Made by a program: the position numbers and the translations under genes
Notes under the pieces: generated by a model
Seen by the model: the letters and a program-made list of their open reading frames with translations, nothing else
Told to the model about the DNA's origin: nothing
Database searches by the model: none
From: JANWYT01 sp046719465
Lineage (GTDB): Bacteria; Chloroflexota; Anaerolineae; Aggregatilineales; Phototrophicaceae
Length of the DNA: 13,993 bases
Direction of reading: 5' to 3'
Assembly (NCBI GenBank): GCA_046719465.1
Contig: JBDNCV010000103.1
Location: 1-13,993 of the forward strand
Shown: positions 8,892 to 13,993 of the stretch, piece by piece
How the letters are laid out: each line of letters opens with the position of its first letter
How positions within the stretch are numbered: the stretch's first letter is position 1

Positions 8892-10859
8892 TCAGCGCCG
8901 CCGGATCAAGCGCCACAGCAGCCACAACACCACTACGCCGATCAACCACCGCCGCAGCGTCGGAGCGGGATCCTGTGGGCGCGGCACGGCAGGCGCGACG
9001 CGGATGAAGTGCGGCATGTCGCGCTCGCTGTGGCGGTAGATCAAGCGCTGATGCTGCGTGTCGATCTCATACGTGCCATCGCTGACCGTCACCTCGTACC
9101 CCTGCGGGTATTGATAGCTGGGGATGTAGAACTCGGTCGGTTGGGTGACGTTGGGGTCATGGCGGAACACAAACTCGAACACGCCGCTGTGAAAGTTGTA
9201 GCTCATGCGCAGCGGCTCCCCGGCGATGGCGCGGGCGTAGGGGCGCAGCACGGCCTTCAACGCGCGGCCGCCGCTGTGGATGTCGCGTGGGTTGGTCTGC
9301 TGGTCGCGGCTGAAGATGCTCAGATCTTCACCGTTCCAGCCATCGCCGCGCGCGTTGCCGTTGTCCGCTGTGTAGTTCCACAGCGTGAAGTTGAGCAGGT
9401 TAGCCTCGAGCGCTTGCAGCGTGTCGTCGTAGCACTCCTCCTGCGCGCTGAAGTCGCCCGTGCGGTAAGCTTGGGCGTTGTTCATGTCATAGGGAATGCC
9501 CACCTCGCCAATGAGGGTTGGCACGCCGCCCAGCGTGGTCGTCGCCGCGCTGCGATACACCCCAAGCTGCTTGACGAAGGACGCACGGATACGCTCGCGC
9601 CCGATGACGGGCCGCAGCGTGTGCACGTCAAACGCCACAAACTTCCAGTAGCGCTTGGTGAGCAGCGTCAGACCGTCGTACCAATGGGGCGCAAAGACGA
9701 TGTTGCCCGCATCAGAGCGGCCCCACTGCGGCGGGTGATCGTTGCCTAATGCATCTGCCTCGATGAAGATCAACGCCTGAGGGTCAACCGCGCGGATCGC
9801 CTCGGCATATGCGTTGATGAAGGGACGCAGGCAGTCCTCGTGGAAGTTGATGCCCGCAAAGTGCGCCGGCCGCAGCAGATGTGGCGCGCCAGCCGCGTCG
9901 GTATCCCACACGCCGTTCTCACGCCAGACGCAGTTGGCCCCCTCGCGCCATGCCCGCCGCCCGCCCGTGTTGAGCGACACCAGACCGGTCATCCTGTTCC
10001 CTGCCACCGAGAACTGCCACTCCTCCGCCACCTGCGGCAAGCCCCATCCCAGCAGCATCGATTGGTAGGGCGTTAGAGTGACCCCATTCTTGAGGCGATA
10101 CTCTGCCGTCGTCGTCAGGCTGGGCATGCCGAGGTAGCCGCGGCTCGGCTCGTTCATCGTGTCATAGCCGACCACGTTGGGCATGTCCTTCAGCCGCAGC
10201 GCCACCTGCTGCATCGCCTTGAAATAGTGCGATTGCAAGTACTGCTGCACTGGCACGCCGTCGATCTTGGTGTTGGGGGCGACGCGATCCCCGCCGAAGA
10301 ACAGCGAGAACATGGTGGCCGCCGCCAGCCGATTGTAGTTGGTCGCCCAGATCATACGTGGGAAGGGGTCGCCGTGGACTTGATGCACGATGGCCGCGTG
10401 CGTGGGGTGCAGCGCTTCAATGTCGAAGCCGACCGCCTCCAACGTCCAGCCCGGCGCGCCGTCCCCGCCGCTGAAGCGTGACCACACATCCTGATGCGGG
10501 TCAATAAACATGGCGATGTCGTACTCGGCAGCTTTGCGCACCACCGCCGCCACATAGTCGAGGTACGCCTCGTCGTATTGGCCCGGGCCGGCGTGTTCGA
10601 CGGCCTCCCATGTGACGAGGAAGCGCAGGAAGGTCAGCCCCCACTTGGCGAGGCGGCTGAAGTGCTCATCGGCTTCCTCGAGCGGGAAAGGCCGCCCGAC
10701 AAAGCTCACGTCGCGGTGGTTGAAGAAGCCTTCCCGGATGTGGGTGCGGCCATCGGGGCGGGTGGGCATCTTGCTGCTGCCGCCCAAGTTCACGCCGCGC
10801 AGCAGCAGCGTGCGCCCGTACTCGTCTTTGAACCAGATACCGTCGGTGCGAATCGTCAT
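8892..10859 (-). CDS. GH5 glucosidase of endoglycoceramidase-related type with C-terminal membrane anchor
   Basis: This 655-residue glycoside hydrolase family 5 protein retains the clan A catalytic pair: acid/base Glu237 in GYDTMNEPSRGYLG and nucleophile Glu452 in PTLIGEVGIPYDMN, with FAPHWYDG (389-396) between them. The N-terminal LLLRGVNLGGSSKMP (18-32) and FLRFLVTWEAVE (78-89) recall the endoglycoceramidase-related proteins (EGCrP, subfamily GH5_12), which remove glucose from glucosylceramide or steryl glucosides. A beta-rich domain follows (about 548-622), as in those enzymes. The last 20 residues are RRWLIGVVVLWLLWRLIRRR: about 15 hydrophobic residues flanked by arginines. There is no N-terminal signal peptide, so it looks tail-anchored with the catalytic domain inside the cell. 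The ATG at 10859 has a strong GGAGG close upstream. The gene starts 28 nt after the end of pcrA and is probably cotranscribed with it. The lipid-glucoside substrate is an inference from family likeness. Confidence 0.87.
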   Translation of the reverse strand: MTIRTDGIWFKDEYGRTLLLRGVNLGGSSKMPTRPDGRTHIREGFFNHRDVSFVGRPFPLEEADEHFSRLAKWGLTFLRFLVTWEAVEHAGPGQYDEAYLDYVAAVVRKAAEYDIAMFIDPHQDVWSRFSGGDGAPGWTLEAVGFDIEALHPTHAAIVHQVHGDPFPRMIWATNYNRLAAATMFSLFFGGDRVAPNTKIDGVPVQQYLQSHYFKAMQQVALRLKDMPNVVGYDTMNEPSRGYLGMPSLTTTAEYRLKNGVTLTPYQSMLLGWGLPQVAEEWQFSVAGNRMTGLVSLNTGGRRAWREGANCVWRENGVWDTDAAGAPHLLRPAHFAGINFHEDCLRPFINAYAEAIRAVDPQALIFIEADALGNDHPPQWGRSDAGNIVFAPHWYDGLTLLTKRYWKFVAFDVHTLRPVIGRERIRASFVKQLGVYRSAATTTLGGVPTLIGEVGIPYDMNNAQAYRTGDFSAQEECYDDTLQALEANLLNFTLWNYTADNGNARGDGWNGEDLSIFSRDQQTNPRDIHSGGRALKAVLRPYARAIAGEPLRMSYNFHSGVFEFVFRHDPNVTQPTEFYIPSYQYPQGYEVTVSDGTYEIDTQHQRLIYRHSERDMPHFIRVAPAVPRPQDPAPTLRRWLIGVVVLWLLWRLIRRR

Positions 10860-10887
10860 GCAGCCTCCTCTGTGAATGGGGTCGATG

Positions 10888-13152
10888 TCACTGCAGCACG
10901 GTCAGCTTGGCATAGGCCAGCGACAACTTCTTGATGCCAACCTTGCGATCAGCAAAGGCCACCGTCACGATCTCATCCTCGCCGTCGATGTGGCTTTCGA
11001 TCACCTTGCCCTGCCCAAACACCTCATGGAATACGTTCATCCCCGTGCGGAATTGGGTGGGGCGCGCTGCTTTCTCACGCGGGAAGGGGATCACTCGCCC
11101 GCTGGTGGCAGCGCCAGCGCTTTCCCGCGCGAGGTCATCCTTGATGCGCGTCATGCCACCGTCCCAGCGCGTCATCGTGCTGAACTGCGCCATGCCTTGA
11201 TCGGTGCGCAGCGTGCCGGGCGGCGCTTCGATCAACTGCGGCGGAATGTCCAATAAGAACTTGGAGCGCTCCTGCACGCTGCTGCTGCCATACAAGCCGC
11301 GGCGGAAGGCATACGTCAAGATCAAGCGCTCCTTCGCGCGCGTGATGCCCACGTAGAACAGGCGGCGCTCCTCCTCGATCCCGTCCGGCTCCTCCAGCGA
11401 GCGGAAGTGCGGCAGGATGCCCTCCTCGACCCCGGTGATGAACACAACGGGGAACTCAAGGCCTTTGGCGGCGTGCATCGTCATCAGCGTGACACGGTCG
11501 CCGTCGTTGGCGCGCGTGTCGGCAGCGTCCTGCATGAGCGTCGCCTCGACCATGTAATCCTGTAGGCTCATCTGGCGTTCGTCGGCAGTTTGGAGCGTCG
11601 CCCGCAGCGCGTCCACGTTGTCCTCGCGGATTTGCGCGTCTTGCGGCGTGTCGCTCGATTCGCGCAGGTAGAGCCGATAGCCGATGTCAGCGAGGATCGT
11701 GTCAAACAGCGCGAGGAGCTGGCCGGTCTGCGCTTGGTCACGCCAGCCGCGCAGCAGCAGCGCGAACTCGGCCAGCGGCTTGAGCGCGCGCGCCGCCAGC
11801 GGCGGAGCGTCCCCCTCGCTGAGGCGCTCTAACCCGGCCAGCAGCGTTATCTGCTGCTGATCGAGCCAGTGAAAGAAATCGCGGACGGATTTATCGCCCA
11901 AGCCGCGCTTGGGGACGTTGATCACCCGCTCGAAGCTCACGCGGTCGTTGGGGTTGCTCACCAGCCGCAGATAGGCCAGCACGTCTTTAACCTCGCGCCG
12001 CTTGTAGAACGACACATCGCCGTAGATCGTGTAGGGCAGCGCGCGGTGGACGAAGGTCGCCTCCAACGGGCGCGATTGGCCGTTGGTGCGGTAGATGATG
12101 GCGAAGTCGCTGTAGCGGTAGCCGTGTTTGAGGCGCAGCAGGTCGATCTGGTCAGCCACGAAGCGCGCTTCCTGTTCGTCGTCCCACGCCTCATGCACGA
12201 GGATAGGCAGCGTGTCCTTGCGCGTGGTGAACAGCTTCTTCACGGTGCGGTTGGTGTTCTTGTCGATGACGGCGCGCGCCACGTCGAGGATCGTCTGCGT
12301 GGAGCGGTAGTTCTGCTCCAGCAGGATCACCTGCGCGTCGGGGAAGTCTTTGCGGAAGCGCGCAACGTTGCGATAGTCCGCCCCGCGAAAGGCGTAGATG
12401 CTTTGATCCTCATCGCCCACGGCGAACACGTTGTTCTGCGGCGCGCCGAACAGCTTCACCAGTTGATACTGGACGCTGTTGGTGTCTTGGAACTCGTCCA
12501 CCAGCACATACTCATAGCGCTGTTGATATTTCTCGCGCAGCACGTCGCTGCTGCGCAGCGCCAGCACCATCTGCACCAGCAGATCGTCGAAGTCCATCGC
12601 GTTCGACTGCTCCAGCAGGCGCTGGTAGCGCGGGTAAACGCGGGCGACGATCTCGGTGAACAGGTCGCCGCTTTGGTATTGGTGCGGCAGGATCAGCTCG
12701 TTCTTGGCGCTGCTGATGGCGCTCAAGATCGCCCGCGGGCTGTTGCGCTTGGGGTCGAGGTCGAGGTCGTCCATCGCGCGCCCAATCACGCTGAGCTGGT
12801 CGTCCGTGTCGTAGATCAAGAAGTCTTTGGTGTAGGGAGTGTAATCGGCCTCCATGCGCAGGATGCGGGCGCAGGTGCTGTGAAACGTGCCGATCTGAAA
12901 GCCGTGCAGCCGCTCATCGCCCACCAAGCCCTGCACGCGGTGGCGCATCTCAGCAGCGGCCTTGTTGGTGAAGGTCACGGCCATGATGTGCCACGGGCGC
13001 ACCCCCACCTCACGGATCAAGTAAGCGATGCGGCGCGTCAGCACGCCGGTCTTGCCGCTGCCCGGCCCAGCCAACACGAGGACGGGGCCGCTGGTGGCTG
13101 TCACCGCTTGGCGCTGCTGGTCGTTAAGAGCGTGGAGCAAATCGTCGGTCAT
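10888..13152 (-). CDS. pcrA: UvrD/PcrA-type ATP-dependent DNA helicase
   Basis: This 754-residue superfamily 1A 3'-5' helicase acts in DNA repair and in removing protein roadblocks during replication and transcription. All motifs are present in order: Q-motif LNDQQRQAV (9-17), Walker A LAGPGSGKT (27-35, Lys34), Ia VTFTNKAAAEM (59-69), motif II VLVDEFQDT (216-224), III GDEDQSIYAFRGAD (246-259), IV NYRST (281-285), V TMHAAKGLEFPVVF (558-571) and VI EEERRLFYVGITRAKERL (593-610). The C-terminus (704-754, GMNVFHEVFGQGKVIE ... VAFADRKVGIKKLSLAYAKL) is the Tudor-like tail that marks PcrA and binds RNA polymerase in studied homologues. The ATG at 13152 has GAAGG 6 nt upstream. The gene appears to head a unit with the downstream GH5 gene. 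PcrA and UvrD cannot be separated by the core alone; the tail favours PcrA. Confidence 0.96.
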   Translation of the reverse strand: MTDDLLHALNDQQRQAVTATSGPVLVLAGPGSGKTGVLTRRIAYLIREVGVRPWHIMAVTFTNKAAAEMRHRVQGLVGDERLHGFQIGTFHSTCARILRMEADYTPYTKDFLIYDTDDQLSVIGRAMDDLDLDPKRNSPRAILSAISSAKNELILPHQYQSGDLFTEIVARVYPRYQRLLEQSNAMDFDDLLVQMVLALRSSDVLREKYQQRYEYVLVDEFQDTNSVQYQLVKLFGAPQNNVFAVGDEDQSIYAFRGADYRNVARFRKDFPDAQVILLEQNYRSTQTILDVARAVIDKNTNRTVKKLFTTRKDTLPILVHEAWDDEQEARFVADQIDLLRLKHGYRYSDFAIIYRTNGQSRPLEATFVHRALPYTIYGDVSFYKRREVKDVLAYLRLVSNPNDRVSFERVINVPKRGLGDKSVRDFFHWLDQQQITLLAGLERLSEGDAPPLAARALKPLAEFALLLRGWRDQAQTGQLLALFDTILADIGYRLYLRESSDTPQDAQIREDNVDALRATLQTADERQMSLQDYMVEATLMQDAADTRANDGDRVTLMTMHAAKGLEFPVVFITGVEEGILPHFRSLEEPDGIEEERRLFYVGITRAKERLILTYAFRRGLYGSSSVQERSKFLLDIPPQLIEAPPGTLRTDQGMAQFSTMTRWDGGMTRIKDDLARESAGAATSGRVIPFPREKAARPTQFRTGMNVFHEVFGQGKVIESHIDGEDEIVTVAFADRKVGIKKLSLAYAKLTVLQ

Positions 13153-13264
13153 CGTCGGCCTTCGTACGTTGTTTGTGCGCTAATTCTACCAACCTGACGA
13201 GTCCTTCACTATGCTAGAGCCAACTGGCTGAACATGGGTCGCGCACGTGGGCGGCTCAAGCGCC
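13153..13264. other. Intergenic gap between the FolC-like gene and pcrA
   Basis: These 112 bases separate two minus-strand genes. Apart from the candidate pcrA promoter I see no gene, no T-run terminator and no repeat. Short inverted matches (GGCG/CGCC near 13250-13264 and AGCCA/TGGCT near 13217-13228) are too small to call. Read-through from the FolC-like gene into pcrA is possible. Confidence 0.5.
13183..13211 (-). promoter_or_regulatory. Candidate promoter of pcrA
   Basis: On the minus strand TAGAAT (13188-13183) matches five of six -10 bases. A weak -35 TAGTGA (13211-13206) lies 17 bp upstream. Transcription would begin near 13175, giving a 23-nt leader. The -35 is poor, so this is a weak call. 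Confidence 0.3.
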
Positions 13265-13993
13265 TCACAAATTGCGCGGGTCGATCCCCCACAGCAGCAT
13301 GGCCTCCCCGACGAGCGGCTGCGCCACTGCCAGCAAGATCGTGCTGTTGGGCCATGCGTGCTGCTTGGCCAGCGCCATCGCGGCGCTCAAATCAGGCGCG
13401 TAGTGCACGTTCTGATGGTAGCGCCGCGCTAGCTCCAGCGCGGCCTCTGGCACAGGGAAGTGGATGTTGGGGTTGATGTGGTTTTCGGTCAAGATCAGCA
13501 TGTCGCACTCGGCGCTCATCAGCTTGTAGACCGTAGCCATGTCGCGGTCTTCCGGCACGCCCAACACGCCGATCACCGGTGACACAAGACGGCTCTTGAG
13601 GCTGGCGAGCATGCTGGCCACCGACAGCGGGTTGACCGCGCCATCCACAAATACCGGCGGGCTGTCTTGGAGCTTTTGCAAGCGTCCGTACCAGCGAGCG
13701 CTTTCTAAGCCTGCTACGACCCGCTGCACATACTCCGCGCTTTGATGTGGAATGCCCCCCAAGCGCGCGTGGACGTTGCCCGCCGCTTGAATGGCCAGCG
13801 CGGCGTTTTCGATCATGTAGCGGCCGTAGAACGGCAGGTGAATCTCCCCGTAGCGGCTGATGCGGCAGAGGATGCCATCGGGCGTCTCGCGGATGAACTC
13901 GCCCTTGTCGAGCGTGCTGAACCAGAAAAATTCGGCGTCTTTGCTGTCAGCTTCGCGCTGGAGCACGTCCAGCACGGCGGGTTCTTGCGCCAC
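13265..13993 (-). CDS. Folylpolyglutamate/dihydrofolate synthase-like protein, C-terminal part
   Basis: The reading frame runs off the right edge; 242 codons and the stop are present, and the true start is outside the window. The order of elements fits the Mur-ligase-type FolC family: HLPFYGRYMIENAALAIQAA (family: LPL.G.HQ.ENAA.A.AA), then a YVQRVVAGLESARWYGRLQKL segment (family: L....WPGRLE), then VFVDGAVNPLSVASMLASL, then VIGVLGVPEDRDMATVYKLM and a C-terminal ILLAVAQPLVGEAMLLWG. FolC adds glutamate to folates using ATP. Two motifs are unusual. The family DGAHNP is DGAVNP here, so the histidine is replaced by valine (codon GTC). The C-terminal VTGSLYLVGEA-type motif reads AVAQPLVGEA. This may be a divergent paralogue or an enzyme with changed activity, and the N-terminal P-loop cannot be checked here. 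Family confidence is good; functional confidence is low. It lies 112 nt upstream of pcrA on the same strand. Confidence 0.8.
   Translation of the reverse strand: MAQEPAVLDVLQREADSKDAEFFWFSTLDKGEFIRETPDGILCRISRYGEIHLPFYGRYMIENAALAIQAAGNVHARLGGIPHQSAEYVQRVVAGLESARWYGRLQKLQDSPPVFVDGAVNPLSVASMLASLKSRLVSPVIGVLGVPEDRDMATVYKLMSAECDMLILTENHINPNIHFPVPEAALELARRYHQNVHYAPDLSAAMALAKQHAWPNSTILLAVAQPLVGEAMLLWGIDPRNL

Noticed and set aside
11869..13197. 442-codon plus-strand frame opposite pcrA
   Set aside because: The opposite strand carries every SF1 helicase motif; this frame has shadow composition and no start signal.
13990..13993. GTG at the right edge as the start of the FolC-like gene
   Set aside because: The P-loop half of the FolC fold must lie upstream, so this codon is internal and the gene is partial.

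Overview
The window is compact bacterial chromosome of moderately high GC, with short intergenic gaps and no mobile elements, CRISPR arrays, tRNA or rRNA genes that I could recognise. Gene content and protein style (S1-domain protein, PepF-type oligopeptidase, PcrA helicase, soluble PAS/GAF sensor kinase, FAD-dependent oxidoreductase) would fit a Chloroflexota (Anaerolineae-like) genome. That assignment is an inference from family resemblance, not a proof.

Layout, left to right. A truncated S1 RNA-binding protein (minus) diverges from a Uup/EttA-like ABC-F ATPase (plus) across about 170 bp, which hold an extended -10 promoter and a leader hairpin. The ABC-F gene converges, with a 7-nt gap, on a three-gene minus-strand operon transcribed in the order sensor histidine kinase, small Bles03/DUF1917-like protein, SAM methyltransferase. 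The three genes are joined by 4-nt stop/start overlaps. Upstream of the operon a clean intrinsic terminator ends the minus-strand oligopeptidase F gene. That gene has a good promoter in the 224-bp region it shares with a divergent plus-strand FAD-dependent amine-oxidase/desaturase-like gene. The FAD gene ends one base away from the end of a convergent minus-strand pair, pcrA followed 27 nt later by a GH5 glucosidase of endoglycoceramidase-related type with a C-terminal membrane anchor. The right edge holds the 3' part of a folylpolyglutamate/dihydrofolate synthase-like gene whose usual ATP-site motifs are altered.

Most of this is housekeeping: translation (S1, ABC-F), proteolysis (PepF), DNA repair (PcrA) and possibly folate metabolism (FolC-like). 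The less ordinary parts are (i) the orphan histidine kinase operon with a eukaryote-like Bles03-fold candidate and a methyltransferase, (ii) a GH5 enzyme that appears tail-anchored with its catalytic domain in the cytoplasm, and (iii) the FolC-like protein with substituted motifs. I found no clear defence system or other large undescribed system.
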